64,000 nt of DNA from Notospermus geniculatus (taxonomy: Eukaryota > Nemertea > Pilidiophora > Heteronemertea > Lineidae), in contig NMRB01000555.1 in NCBI GenBank assembly GCA_002633025.1, positions 262,701 to 326,700 of the forward strand, written 5' to 3'. A program made the position numbers and the translations under genes. Below the pieces are notes generated by a model. It saw nothing but the letters and a program-made list of their open reading frames with translations. It made no database searches and was not told the origin of the DNA. The number at the start of each line of letters is the position of its first letter. Positions within the stretch are counted from its first letter, which is position 1. Below are positions 38,270 to 53,000 of this stretch, piece by piece.

Positions 38270-39514
38270 AGCTTTTGTTTTTTTGTATTTTCTTCTTGGC
38301 CTTGCTTCTTGGCTGTCAGATACAAATATCTGTCCTCATATGAAGAAAAACACCTCAGTACTCAGAGATGTGATTGCCCCAATGATCATCCCAGGTCGGC
38401 TGCATGAATCAATGCTGAATAACCATTATGTTGACAGCAAGGATCATCTGTGTGACCCTTAAATTTGGCTATGGGCAAAACCCCGACACCTAGCCGCAGA
38501 GACAGGATTTACTGCGCGGCCACTTTGTCAGCGAATCAGGAAGAGTTTATCATTTGCGACGACCACAACGTTAAAAAATGCACTGGAAAATGTACAGGCT
38601 AAATGTACGTGACTCTGCTAGGAGAATTGTTCATGATTTGACATCACGCATTCACCTGTTCACCAAAATACAGACAGGGTATATTTCACTCAAATTCAAT
38701 ATATCATGATATAGACCGAAAGATAAAGGTCTTAAACGTCAGAATGTATCCCAAGCCTCCTAAACAAATCGACTGATGATCGTCATCCTTTTTTTGAAAT
38801 GAAACCGATCGTCGAGTCATGACCACACAGATTGCATGATGGTCGTGCTGTGTGCTGGTGTGTGCATGTGCATGATGTGTGTCAGTGATGTGTGCTGAAT
38901 GAAACACAAACAGTACACTAAACAGTGCAGTGTAGTGAGTGAAAGACTCGCTCTCCCCGTCACTGTTGGTCTGCTGAATGAACTGAGCTGAAGACTGAAG
39001 TTCACTCTCTACTCTGAAGTCACCATGGTCACGAAGTCATCATGAAGCTGTCGCAGACCGCACCAGGGCTCGATCCCGGATCTCCCGCATGCAAGACACA
39101 CAGGTGTTCTTCCATTGAGCCAAAAGTCCGGACGTTAGGCTCGAGGGCCTAACACCGCCTAAATCAGCATCTACAACAAAGCCACCACCATTCGGGCACC
39201 AACCATGATGAGGCAGACCATGTTCCACCAACCATGAAATCTGACTTAAACTGCTGCTCAGTCGCCAGTTTCTGTTCTGTGTCAGTAGGCATAGTGTAGT
39301 GTGTGGACAGACATGGATGGTAATGGTGAGGTGGATGGCAGCCGGCAGTAGAGTAGGCCTACACCTAGGGCCTAACGGAGATGTTCATAAGAAGTAGGCC
39401 TAACCTGTCTTCATGTAAAATAGAATTAGGCCACGACGGCGGACCAATAGGCCTATAGGCGGAGGCCTACACGGTATGGGCTAGGTGTAGTGTAGACCCT
39501 ATTTTTTTATTAAT
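38270..39514. other. EMC7-HERC2 intergenic region, no gene recognised
   Basis: This 1.2-kb interval should hold the HERC2 promoter and first exon unless they are lost in the gap at 39515, but I could not identify them. It contains a candidate tRNA-related SINE and GGCCTA-rich sequence near 39350-39480. Confidence 0.45.
39040..39231 (-). mobile_element. Candidate tRNA-derived SINE
   Basis: On the minus strand an A-box (TGGCTCAATGG, 39122-39112) is followed at normal spacing by a B-box (GGATCGAGCC, 39076-39067) within a GATCCGGGATCGAGCCCTGG T-arm. The putative acceptor arms do not pair, so it is not a functional tRNA gene. The limits are approximate. Confidence 0.5.
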
Positions 39515-39515
39515 N
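39515..39515. other. Single N, likely contig join upstream of HERC2
   Basis: The N is 41 bases before the first visible HERC2 exon, inside the preceding intron. About 90-110 N-terminal residues expected from HERC2 homologues are absent from the window, so the exon or exons carrying the start codon may have been lost here. Confidence 0.6.
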
Positions 39516-39555
39516 GGTTGTTATGGTTGCAAATTTTCCTTTCAAAACTTTCTAG

Positions 39556-41057
39556 GTGTGACCAAACTGAAGGAGTGTCTGAATTCTCTCATCCATGAGC
39601 AGCAGCAGCTGGCATCTGATGCTGCCACCACAACGCTCTCAAACATGCGTCTGGAGCAGCGACTGATTGTTCTGGAGCGCTACTTCATGGCACTGGCTAA
39701 CCACGATCCCATGGAGAAGAAGTCACCAACAAGAAAGAAACAGGCTCATAATAAAAGCAACAGTAAACAGAAAAGGTAGATTTATGTCCATTGAAGGATT
39801 GTGGATGGTGAACAGTATCACTGACATTAGGATTGATGGTTGCTTAAAGTGTTTTCACATCTTTCCACGTCTGTGATACTCCGGTGTCAGAAAATGTTTA
39901 GTTTTTGTATTGTATCTGGACTTTTATGTGAAAAACTTGATCATTACAGTTCAATCAAACCAGCAGAGAAGGCGACCACTGGCTTGGCACGAGTTGGCTC
40001 CCGTGCTGCCCTAAGCTTTGCATTTGCATTCCTCCGCCGTGCATGGAGGTCTGGAGAAGATGCAGACTTATGTAGCGAGCTGTTACAAGAATCTTTGGAG
40101 GCGCTGCGGTCCCTACCAGAGGCTACGTTATTTGACGAGTCAGCAGTTTCTCCAGTTTGGCTTGAGGTTGTTGAGAGAGCCACAAAGTTTCTTAGGTAAT
40201 GTCCAGTTAAAGGAGTAATGATTTGTCTTGCATTGCTAAAGGTGATGCATTGTTTTAAAAATGTATCTCAGTTTTAGTAAGTTGTGTAGCAAGACCTGTT
40301 CAGAATTGAATTGTCCCCAACTTGCTATTTCAAGTTGATGTTGTTATTAGTCACTTTTGATATATTCTATCCTACTTCAGGGATCTGAATGGTGGTGCTA
40401 GTTCCAAAACTTGCAGAGTGCCTATCCAGGACCAGCAAACAGCACTGTGTCTTCTTCTTGAGTTAGCTGTACAGCGCGGCTCACTGTCACATGTTCTCAA
40501 TGCTGTCCTACTTCTATTGAGCCTGTGGAATAATAGTCGCCACCAGTTTGATAACCGTGTCAGCAACAGTTTGAACTGTGCACCGCTGGTTCCACTACTT
40601 CGGAGGTTTCAAGAAATCAAGGGTGCAAAGTCAAATAGGTTTGACTGTGGAAAATCAGATGAGGTATGTTCTGTTAACATCCGTAATTTGTAATGTAATC
40701 AGTTGTAATCGAGCTTTTGTGCTTAGTGTTACCCTGTCCTCTTCAGGTATTGGGTCTAAGAAACAAGAACTTCTGGTCTTTCTCTTCAAAATATTGGGAG
40801 GAGAAGCCATGGCCTCCCCTCCTTAATGTGTCTATGCCAGGGCAACACAGATAGCCTATTCTGCTTACCGTATAATGTATTCTTTTCATCTTCTTCAGAC
40901 AAACTGTGGCATCAGTCCAACTGAGTGCTTCCTTCGCTACCTGTTCTTACCAGATGATGATGAAATGCATGTTGATTTGCGACAGTGTGCTGTTGTCGTC
41001 ATGTCACACCTTGATCGCCTGGCCTTCCCATACAGGCCACCCACAGGATCACAAAAG
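39556..41057 (+). CDS. HERC2: HERC2 N-terminal region, visible exons 1-4
   Basis: Exons: 39556-39775, 39950-40195, 40381-40663 and 40899-41057. The first reads [20 protein letters not shown], matching an early conserved segment of HERC2, so at least one upstream exon is missing. GTG at 39558 is an internal codon, not a start. The second contains [20 protein letters not shown], among the most conserved stretches of the protein. Exon 1 has a lysine-rich, lineage-specific stretch ([19 protein letters not shown]). Confidence 0.93.
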
Positions 41058-44000
41058 GTAGGATGGTTTCCAAGTTTTCACATCTTGATTCCTTCCCCAT
41101 CCGTTCCACTTGTGCCCATTTGGCCGTAAGAATATTCTACATAATTTTCATGTTTCAGGTGCAGGGTTCCACCCTGTGTCAGGAGGTCCTCGGTTGGGGA
41201 TGGTTGATGTGGTCCGGAGGGAATTTGAACAGTGGTCCGTACATCATCGAGGCCCTGAGTGAACTTGGCAGTATTCAGCAGATGGCATGTGCTGAGAGAT
41301 GTTTACTTCTGTTGACAAAGACAGGGAAATTGTACACCATGTTGTACAGTTCTGAGACACAGGTATGACATGGCATGCTTATGCATTGTGTAAAGAGTCT
41401 TAATATGTGTACAATTTGCTTGTAAGGCTTGTCTACCAAACTTGAAGTCTCCTCAATCTGTGATCATGTTTCTTTCAATTTGCAGACACCACAGCTTGTG
41501 GAAGGTTTCGGTGATAAAGAAGTGGTGAAAGTTGCAGCCCATCCTGATGGCAAACACTTCCTGGCCCTCACCAGTGATGCTGAGGTCTTTTCCTGGGGTA
41601 ATGGCGTAGGCGGGAGGCTTGGTCATGGAGATAGCAGGTAGGTTCCTCAGGTTCGCCCATGAACATTGTAAATGTACTCATGTAGTGAAGTATTTATGCT
41701 TTAGCTTGATCAAATGCTTGTTGAATTGTTTCCTAATACAGTACATCAAAATTTGACTTTATGTTTTAGCTTCAAGGAGACACCAACTGTCATCAATGCA
41801 CTTTCCAACAAGCAGATTGTGCATATCGCATGTGGCAGTATGTACAGTGCTGCCATTACATCGTCTGGTGAGCTCTACACATGGGGACGAGGTAACTTTG
41901 GTAAATTGGGCCACGGGAACAGCGAAGATCAGAGTGTTCCCACGCTCGTTGCCGCACTGCAGGGTCACCGGATTGTGGATGTGGCTTGCGGCAGCGGGGA
42001 TGCACAGACATTGGCAGTAACTGAAACTGGAGCAGTGTATTCTTGGGGCGATGGTGACTATGGTAAACTCGGGAGAGGTGGATCAGACGGATCAAAATCG
42101 CCGAAAATTGTCGACAAGCTTCAAGGTCAAGTTGTGAACCGTGTTTTCTGTGGGGCCCAGATCAGTGTTGCTCTGACGAAGTCAGGAACTCTCTACACAT
42201 GGTAGGTTGAGAAAAGGTGTTTACCTTTCTGACTGAAGTAGATGGTCTTGGAGTGCTTGGAAAATGGTCTCTAAGAAAATTTTTGAGTGCAGAGAATTCT
42301 GCAGCTTTGGTGGCTCATCAATGGGAACCCGCAATTTGGGACTCCTATTGTCCAAGATGACCAGCCTAAGTTGTACCAGACACAATCAACCTCTCCTTTT
42401 CATTTCAGGGGCAAAGGTGAAAATTACCGCCTTGGCCATGGCACTGAGGAGCATGTGCGATACCCAAAACAAGTGGAGGCTCTGGCAAATAAGAAAGTCG
42501 TTGATATGGCGATAGGCTCCATGCACTGTTTGGCCGTGACGGAGGACGGGGAGATCTTCAGCTGGGGAAGCAATGACCAGGGGCAACAAGGCGACCCCTC
42601 GTTGAGCTACAGGGCGGAGCCGATGCTTATGGCATCATTGGAGGGGAAGAACATCATTGGGATTGCTTGTGGCCCTGGACAGGTAAGGAGAGCTATCGCA
42701 GTTTAAAAGCCAATTGCAAGAGACAACTTTCAAGTGGAGCATCACCTTATCTCAATCTCAGAGCATGATATTGTCTGGCTTGATGAATAGGCCTTATGTA
42801 GAATACCTTATACTGATATCAAATGAGTCTAATACATCCTTTCCAGAGTTTTGTCTGGTCTGCCAGTGGTCAGTGGACCGTTGGATCCCGCATCCCTTTC
42901 GTGGTCGATGTGTGTAAATCAACATTTGAACAACTTGATGAACTCCTGAGTGAGGTCTGTGAGGGGATGGATGGGAGAAGTGACTGGCCTCCTCCCCAAG
43001 AGAAAGAGTGTATGGCTGTAGCTGCATTGAATTTACTTAGTCTGCAGGTACGTTGAAATTCAAAATATTCTTACAAGAAAGAGAGCTCCTTGAAGCTTTC
43101 GTTACGTTACTTTCCTGGTGCTGCCTGAACCCACATGTCTGGTCTTTTGCTCCAAATGATGTTGCTAATTAGGGGGACTGTCAAAATGACAATGCAAGAT
43201 CTCAATTATTGTTGTCAAAAGTTCACTTGAACTATTGTTCTACTCCAGTTATTTGCGGCCATATCCCAAGGCGAAGATCCAGTGAATCTTGGCCTGGCAC
43301 CGGGCAGCATGTTGATCTGTAGCTTGAAGCAGCGAGTCGTAGCCCTTGCCAGCAACAATGGTGTCATCTCAACAGTCCAGTCAGCAGCTCAGGCTGCCCT
43401 GCAGAACGGCTGGTCTCTGTTGCTGCCGACAGCTGAGGAGAGAGCGAGGGCATTGTCAACATTGTTGCCAACTGGAGGTAGGTTGACATGCTACATTTCT
43501 CGTGTGTGGATTGCTTTGCTAGACAGATCTTTTATGCTGAAAAAACGATTAGCAAAACATTTACTGAAAATAAATGAGTAAAATCTCTTTTTAGGTCCAC
43601 GTGACATGAGCGTTTTGAGTCCAGGCCAACGCTTCATGACAGACTTACTCGTGAGTAGCCTGATGGCAGACGGAGGGTTGGAGTCGGCACTGGATAACGC
43701 CATCAAGAAGGAGACACAGAAGATTGAAGATACGTGTATGAATGTAAGTTTCAAATTATGACACTTCTTCACAGCTGGATTTATCAACATCAGTTGCCTT
43801 GAATAGATCACTCTCTCATAGAAAATTCAGTTCTTATAGTTCCTTTAATTCCCATTTCAGGAGAAGGAAACCATTGATGAATCAAATGAGAGTGAAAAGG
43901 TCAACAAAGCAACGAATGCCGTCAAGTGTGAGCTCAGCGTCCTGGAAGAAACACCCAAGGAAGATTCTGAGAGTTGTGGGATATCCCTCCTGCAGCTGAT

Positions 44001-47000
44001 ACAGCAGTTACTCAGGTGTGTGCTGTCTCTATAATACCAATACTGCATAAACTCTCCATTTTGTACTATAAAACCCTTGCTAGAAGTATTTCAGAACAAC
44101 ATTTCGTGAGTTGCAAGGAGCCTTCCCCTCATTAGGCCTAGTCATATCTATGGTATCATATCTTCCAGAAATGCTGCCACCCAAACTCAAATGAAACTGA
44201 ACGAGCTTTCAACCGATGCCCAAGTTAAGACAGAAGATGCTGATAGAACAGAAGTCTCCGCATCACTGGATCTCCTCCTCAGGTTTCAACGCCTCCTTGT
44301 GGCCAAGTTGTTTCCCAAAGGCGATAGCAAGCATGTCACCATGACAAGTGAGCCAGGTATATCCACAGATTCAGTCATAGTCTAGAGCATTGACCATAAA
44401 GTCTGAAATTGGAAAAAGGCTTCAGTGAAGTTGACTGTAAACTTCCAATGATGAGGCATCTCTTTTATACCCAATTCCTGGATTTGTCTTGCAAGTGAAT
44501 AAATTTCTGTGTGTTTTCCAGATGCTGAGTTGTTGGGTGCCGGCTCAGTGCTTCGGAAATACATCCAACTGGTGTGTAACTATGTCAGTGACTTACTTCC
44601 CATGGCGGCCAGTTTGGCTGGTTTCGGTTCCAAGAATTTCACATCAGTTGCAAGGATTATAGAAAGTGATGTGTCAGGTAAGGTGAAGTTTCCCTGTGCA
44701 CTCAGGTTTCCCCCTGCTGTATACATTTACCCGGTATTCACCTGTATTGTCTGTAGAGCCAGTAATGGTCGATCTGGTTCTCAGCTCTCTACTAAACGTT
44801 TAAAAAACCTTATTTTCTTGTAGGTGTTCTCCTGCCTGAACTGGTTACATGTCTAGTGTTGCTCCAGATCCATACTCCTATGGTCCTGGATGCCGCTGGC
44901 GAGATCATGATCCTGGAAAGCTTGCTGGATATCCTGGATAAATTCAACAAACTTGCCCCTGGGTTACATAAGGAAGATCAAGAGGACTTGGCCTGGCCTG
45001 GGATTTGGGGTGAGTTGATTGTGGAATGATGTGGAAAAAGCATTCTAGAAGTAGTATCTTTCATGAATTACAGTTTGGATTGTAGGAATGGAAGGTCATG
45101 TAAATGCTTATTCTTCAGGGAATCCCATTGAGAGATACACCCAGAAAGTCAACGAAGACGTCCAAATGATTCGCAAAGCCGACCTTGAGAATCACAACAA
45201 AGATGGCGGACTGTGGGTGGTCATTCACGGCAAGGTTTATGATGTTCAAGATTTCAAGTGCCAGGCGCCATGTGGCAGTGAACGACTGATAAAATATGCT
45301 GCACAGGATGCGACTGAGGCTTTTGAAATGGCGTACCACTCAGAAGAAGCTATAGAGATGATGCAGGCTTTCTTTGTTGGACAATATGTGGATGTAAGTC
45401 ATTTTGCACAGAAACTTCTACGCCAAAGATTAATTTAGTCTTTCTTACTCTTGTGTGTGCCAGAAGGGGAATTGGAGGTTTAATTGTTGGAGATTTCCTA
45501 CCAAATGATTCCTTCCTGTATATTATGGAGGCAACCATTCAAGTAGGCCCTAGACCTACTCGAGTTTCTTCGGTACGTTCTGATTGTGCCTTGATTTCTT
45601 ATCCGATTGCTCTCTCTTCCAGCCTGATCATGACACAGTCCAAGTCGTCGACACCAGTACAGTGTCCTCACCACTAATGGACACGGAGCGCACCCTGGCT
45701 TTGTTACTGGGTCTCCATGCCTACAGCCAGGCGAGGAGTACCCCTCTATCACTGGAGGAAGAGGAGTACAAGCACTGGCTGGAGTCACCCTTCTCACAGG
45801 GTGGTTTACAGGTCCTTCAGCCACAGAACCCTTTTGAGGAAGAAAAGGGAGAGAGTAGGACGCCCAGTTCTTGTACCACAACTCCAGGTGAGTGAAGATG
45901 GGCCCATTTAGTGCCAGGATCATTTGTTACTCGGCCATAATTGACGTGGTATGACCACAGTGTAGTGAACTCAAGTTGTATGGCACAGCCTGTGCTGGCC
46001 ATGGAGGATAGCTTTATGACTGAGTGGTTAGCCAGACAATAAATCATATGAATTTCAGGTGTGACGCCGACAACCGAGGCGAAGGCACCCCCTCAATATC
46101 CTGACAAGGAGACTTTCTTCGAACGTGAGCAGGCACAGTTTGATATCGCTCGACCATTCTTGGTGGCGTTATCAGAGAGTCGTGTCCAAGATGATCATGT
46201 CAAAACGTTCTTGAGCTTCGTCGAGCGCTACAATAAGAATCACCACCTGGTCACACCGATAAGTTTCCCACCTGACCATCCGGTGGAGGAAGTTGGACGG
46301 TAAGTTTGTCACTTTCATCTTTTTCCATTCGCTTACATGATTTGTCCAAGAGGAAATATTGTCATTATTTTGCAAAATCCTGCAAATCTCTGGGGTTATT
46401 TGGGGCAAGAAAGGCAGCTTACTGAAAACAAAATGTACACTGGATGTACCTATACATGTACACTGCCATGTCATAATGTACACGGGTATTCACAGCCATG
46501 TCAAAATAGTTTGCAGGTTCTCATCTTACATTTCCAGACTCCTGATGGCCGTTCTTCTTAAGCACAATGACCTTGGTCATGTTGCCCTCTGTCTGGTGGA
46601 AGATGGCATGGAGGAACAACACCAGACGCTTCCCCGTGCTGTTGCCGAGGTCTGTAGGATAGTGTGTCAAGTCAAGAGATCACTTATCAAGGTATGAGAC
46701 TTCTGTACTTAGGAGAATTCTGATCTCTGTATTGCCTTCGTTTCTTTGTAATCCCTAGGTTCCTAGCTGGATCCTACCTCTCAAAATTTGTATGTTAACT
46801 TTGTTGTCTTGTGTCAAGAAAGATCAGGAATAAGTTTCTCCTATTTCAGGTTCACCAAGATCTAAACCGCTCGTATAAGGAGGTGTGTGCACCAGTTCTT
46901 GAACGATGTCACTTCTTGTTCAACGAGCTCCGCCCATCAACTGGGAGCGAAGTTCAAGCAATGTCCTACTCCAAACTTCTGAAAAGTTCGCCAAGGTGGA

Positions 47001-50000
47001 AGAGTGTAGTCAAGAAAGTGATCGCTGACAAGCAAAAATCAAAACGTAAGTTGCGAAAAGTGATTCCACCAACAATAATCTAGCCGTCATGGATTGCCAG
47101 AATCTCATGGTTATTATGCATCAGTAACATTTACATTTTTTTCTCTTCCCTCAGGCCCTGCCAGCGTTATTGTTGAGGAGGTGAAGGATACTGATGGGGC
47201 AATAGGTGGTGCTGCTGATGATGATGAAACAAAAGTAGAGGATATTGTCCTTGACCTTGAACAAGAGCAGCCAGTTGAGAAAAAGGAGCCGGATGTGCCA
47301 AAACCTGTGATCAAGAAATCTGGGGTAAGTTTCTTCAGTTAGGTTGGAGCCGACTTGGATCCAGGGTTCCAGGTGTTTTCTCCCTGGAATTTCATCCTAG
47401 ACCTCATCAGTTTCGCTCTTTATTCTGGACACCTTTTCCGATCAGTAGTACATGTAGTATTAAACCCTTTCTTCAGAGTGCCTGGGAGCCAATAGTCACG
47501 ACAGTGCTGAACCCGAAGAAGTTTTCATGGCTCAAACAACGACTGACGGGCGCCTCATGGGACATGACATTGACCAGTAAGATTGTTGAGTTTGTCCTTC
47601 ATGAGCATCCTATAGACATTGAAAAACTAAGGAAATCTCTACATCACCAGGTAAGAAAGAGTCAGTGTTTTCAAATTTATGATGTTCAGTTGTGTTTCTG
47701 TAGTTTTATGTAATTTTCATTCAAAAACTAGCAGTGAGATCAGTCTGTGCGAACTTTACATGTCGCTAGCCCTGAATAATGCTTCAAAGTGTGTGTCCTG
47801 TATTCCTTATAGGTTGCCAGAGCTGAGTTGCGTCTACGTGGCATCCAGAATATACTGACACTACTCCACAAGACTCATTTGATTCCGTCAGTTAGATACG
47901 CTCTACTGTGCGGGTGGCAGAATCTTCTGAGAGTTGGAAAACATGCTAGGTGAGTCATCTTCAAAATTTGAACAGTAAAAAGGACCTCTCTATTCAGGAC
48001 ACTTTTAGGACCAACAGATGTTCTTAATTGAAAGGTGTCCTGACGGAAGGGTTAAGAAATATTGCAGTAGTGACCCCTTCTCCCTTCCTCTCCAGGGAGC
48101 CACTTCCTCACTGCCTGGCCAACATCAACCTGATCCCACCATGCGATCGTGTCCTCCTGGAAATGACATTTTCTGAACTGATACGCTGGGCTGTGATGAC
48201 CTTACGAAAGTCTGTCGTCGAGGCAGATATGTTTTTCCGTACGCGAGGAATTCACCCATGTAACCCTAATGATAACAACAATAAGGTAACATCATAAATG
48301 TGCTTTTGGATAATTCGTCTGAGTTTATTGTGATTTGTCAGATTTGAATTTTTGCCTAAAGGCCCTGCTCTTCGTGAGAATTCTCTCATGATGGTGAATT
48401 GTACAATCTTTTTTTCCAGGAGGGAATCAGTATTGGCCTGTTGCCGTCAGCACGCTTCCTCATGTCCGCCATCAGCATCCTGACCACTGACCACCAATCA
48501 AATGGCGTCGGCCTCCTTCTGAATTCTTGCATATTGGCGTTGACCCAGAGTATCCTGAGATTGACTGGATCTGACCCAGACAGTGTTCATCAAGACATCA
48601 ACATGGAGATGTCAGCAGTTCTTGAGGAGCCACGGCCAAAGAGGCAACCACAAACGGCACCCGTAACTGGAGCTGATCTCGCCGCACTGATGAAGATTGG
48701 CACAAGAGTTGTCCGTGGAGTTGACTGGAAATGGGCTGACCAGGTAAAAATTGAAAGCTTCATCAGGGCCTAGGAACAATGTCAAGTGGCGTTTCATAAT
48801 GATGCGGACGCCATGGCTTACGTCTTTGATGTCAAATTTTGTGATGTTTTAGGACCGATAGCAGGCGGCCTCTAACGGCAGGAAAGTCTCCCGTTAACAT
48901 CACTATTCAACCTTTCAGGATGGTCCACCCCCAAGCATGGGGACTGTTATCGGTGAACTCGGTGAAGATGGATGGATACGAGTCCAGTGGGACACGGGGA
49001 GCACGAACTCCTACCGCATGGGTAAGGAGGGGAAGTATGATCTGAAACTGGCTGAGCCGCCAATGATGCCGGATAATGAGGATGAAGATGAGGAGGAGTT
49101 GGAGACAACAGGTAAGTGATGCTGATATCTATGTCTTCATTTCCTTTGTTTGTTGGTCTGGACTTGATGGAATATCAACACAGTGAAAAACAACAAAATC
49201 ATTTGCTTTCAGTGACAGAAACTTTGAAGACAGAATGCCGTCACCCGACATCGCTGGTGCGTCGGTCATCTCTACAGTTCCTGCGTCTGATCGCCATAAG
49301 TACGAGTATTCATTCTGAAGATATCCAGAGAGAGGCTGTGAGCACGATGTGTGGCCAGTTGCGGAATATTGTCGAATGTGGATGTATGGACAATGCAGGT
49401 AGGCGACATCAGTTGACTCGCTACAAATCGTGATTCATTGCAGGCACATTCATCCTGTTTGTCATTATGTGGGGAATAATATTCGGTCAACTGAGCTATA
49501 TCTTACTTTCAGACAAGGAGACTTTCTCAAACACAATAGCCCGTGAGCAGCACTACACATGGGCGAACCTCGGCTTCATACAGAGCCTGGCGTCGAGTCG
49601 AGGCATCAGTCAGGCCCTCAGCACAGACAAGTGGGTGGAGCTCCTACTGAAGATTGTGGGTGACTGTAAAGATTCCTCAGCACAAGTCCTCTCCAGACAG
49701 GTGAGTCCTATATCAATCTACATGTATTCCGTTTAGGTTCCCCTTCGTAATCAGGACATCGCTTTAAACGGATTGCATTCAACTGTGTCACGGTTTTACT
49801 GTGATTCATAAAAAATGTTTTTCATCAATTCTAGTACAGTATTGTTTTTCTTTTCCAGATTCTTGCCTTACGTCTGCTCCGCACAGTGCTGCCATCTTGG
49901 GTGTACAAAACGGATAAGCAAAGAATGATGAAGTTTGTCAAGAAGTTAGCCAGTCATCTTGGCCACATATTGATGTCGTGCAGTGAAGACCCAACACTTC

Positions 50001-53000
50001 TTGGACAAGGTAAGAGAAGAAGTGGAGATTAAAACTTGACAAAGTACTGTATGTTTTCAAACATCGGGGTGAGAATGGTACTGAATGTCCCTGAATGCCC
50101 ATGTTTATTACAGATGTCTACAGAAGCCGCAGGAGAAGAGCCCCCGTCTCGCTGACTGCGACCTACTCTAGCACGCTGGCAGAGGAACTGGTGGCCGTGG
50201 CAAGGAAGTTACACTCGTTGGATGGCTGGAATCTTATCATCAACGAATTCATCAACATGAAACTTGGGACTGTGTCTGACCTTGTGATTGATAAACCAAG
50301 GTTATTGCAGGTGAGCTTTACTTCTTACTGATGAAACTTGGTGTCTTCCCATTTGACCCCTTCCCAATAGAGGTTCTTCACGTGACGTCACAGCCCCAAA
50401 TATCCGCCATATTGGCCGTCAAATGACGCAACGTCACAGCATCAACACAGCGTTTTTGACGTGGTTTGTACGTTGTTGGCATTCATCGGACCTCTTTACA
50501 CTGTTCTACAGCAAGCCGTATGGATGATTCGCTTTTTTTTCAACACGGTTTTCACACCAGACCAACTACTTATGCTCAAAAACTGTGAGAGGTAAAGTGA
50601 TTTGTTGAGTTGTATGCTCCCAGTGGTCTGTACGGGCCGCTGAATGTTCGAACCGAGAACAAGATGGCGGCCTCCAGGCTTCATTTTGACGGCCAGTATG
50701 GCGGCCGTGTGACGTCAGTGAAGAACCTCTATACGCCCTCCAGTGATTAGGTTTAGGGTTAGGCCGGGGTTGAGGTTAGCTGTAGAGTTTGTATGAGGGG
50801 TACCAACGGCACCAAAACTGTCTTCTAATCATTCAAATTTTCAATTTTTTGAAGATCGATGGCCACAGTCCGGAGTCTAAAGAGCAAGTCATGGCTGCCT
50901 TGGCGATAATCGGTGGTGTTGACACTCGCCCTCGTCTTGGTGGGTTAGTGTCCCATGAAGATAACGGGACAGGGACCGTCTCAAAGATCATGCAGAGCGG
51001 GAAGATTACTATACAGTTCTTCGACTTGAATGAGAGCAGAGTGTGTCGGTTGACAGAACTGTCACCAGTAAGTATATCTAATCTGTCCTTGTTAGGCTGT
51101 TGCAGTGGAATGAAAGATATATTATGGTAATACTTTTAAAATAGTACACACATAGCCTCCTCTCAATGACAGTGTGTTAGAAATAACATTTATCCATTTG
51201 CTTGCTCCCTGCAGCTACCTGTCACAAACTTCTGTGTCGAGAAGATGCCACTCTCGGATAATGTCCTCGCAACGTGGTCTACCCTGGTCACCCTGGCTGG
51301 TGCTGGGTTCAGATCTGATGGGGCACAAGGACGGAGATCATCGGTGGTGCTTGGTCCAGAGGCTACGTCCACAGGTGAGGTTCAACTCTCAAAACTGACT
51401 TTTGGCTCTTTAGACATTACTGGGCAATTTTGTAAGTAATTTTGGAGGAATCCGGAGCCCCTGGAGGAAACATTAACAGATTATTACCTGTATATTGCAC
51501 TTACGTTAGTTCTTCACTCCTGTTTTCCAGACCAGGTCAACATCTCATATCTTCACAAACAACACATGAGAATCAGTCTTCTCAAAGCAGCAAGAGTGTT
51601 ATTCAGCCGCCAAGATAACTTACGACAGATCCTGACGCAGGTGGCGTACTACGGACTGGAGCCAACTTCTGCGTCGACAGAACTCTTGACAGGAAGTCTG
51701 ACAGAGGAGGAGTCTGTACCTGAACCTCCAACTCCTACGCTCCTGATGCAGCAGTTGATGCAGGCCGCAACGCAACCTTCGCCAATCAAGGCCATATTTT
51801 CTCGACAAGAACTGGAGGTGAGAGTCAAGTGTTAATGTACTTGGCGGTCTTGTCCATTGCCTCTGCCCCCTGGCCAATTCCTACAAAGCAACAGGCCACT
51901 ATTGGCTGGATTTTGTCCAAGAGAAAACCAAACCATCAGAAAGCCTGATTGCCTGAGGTTTTCACACACTTTGAGCAAGGTAACCTGGAAATGTACTTTC
52001 CAGATGTTGTGTTGTCATGTATCAGTTATCATCTCCAGGGTGCTGCCCTTGCTGTTTGCCAATACCTCACTGCCGATGCGGGCCGACCAAGCCAGGCAGC
52101 AGACCCAGATATCTACTCCACCGATTCGGGACAAGTTTTTGAACCAGCTCCACCATCGTCGCAGCAGCGTAATGTCATGAACAGACCTCCGAAACCGAAG
52201 AAGGTGAAACCACCGCTTCCTCCTCCACATCCCACTGTGTCACAGCTGATCGAGATGGGATTCTCACGGAAGAAGGTCGACCAAGCTGTGAAAGAAGTTG
52301 GTAAGTACATACCGGTATGAAAAATATGGCTTCTGTGATTTCTCTTCTGCTGGGTGGCTGACCCCTTTCATTGCCTCCCCTCGCTCCCCCTGGCACATGG
52401 GTGTCTGTATTTCTTTGATTTCCTTACAGGTGGTAGTACACCAGGTAATGACATGCCCAGTGCGGAGGCATTGGTTGGCTGGCTGTTAGAGCACACCACC
52501 GATTATGAGAGTGCCGATACCACGACTGACTCGGACGACACGTCGTTTGCCGATTCAATGTCTGAGACGGACTCCATGTCAAGTGATTTCGAAGATTTAG
52601 AAGGGGCATTCCAAGAGGTGAGTAATGTCTTCAATGCCTTGAGTAGGTCAGTGAGAAACAGTGTAGGCCCTAATCAATCTTCTCTGATGAATTGATTACT
52701 AGTTGTGCACTCTACTTAGCTGCGAGTTCTGAAAAATCCCATATATTGAAATCCTTCATGAGATGTCTCAGGCAATCTTCCATGTTCGAGTTTTCTTCCA
52801 CAAGTCGGCTCTGAATGGGCTACTCACCACTGTGGGACTTGGGCTAAAGCCTGGCGCACACGAGAGCTTCCTGTTTCGGAAAAGTTCATTCGTGGCACTT
52901 GCCTTAAGGAGGAAGCTCCCGTGTGCGATGTGATTTACTACAGATTTTCGTCATTCGAGGTGCTGCAGCCAATATCAAACCTGTTTGATATTTTTTGCCA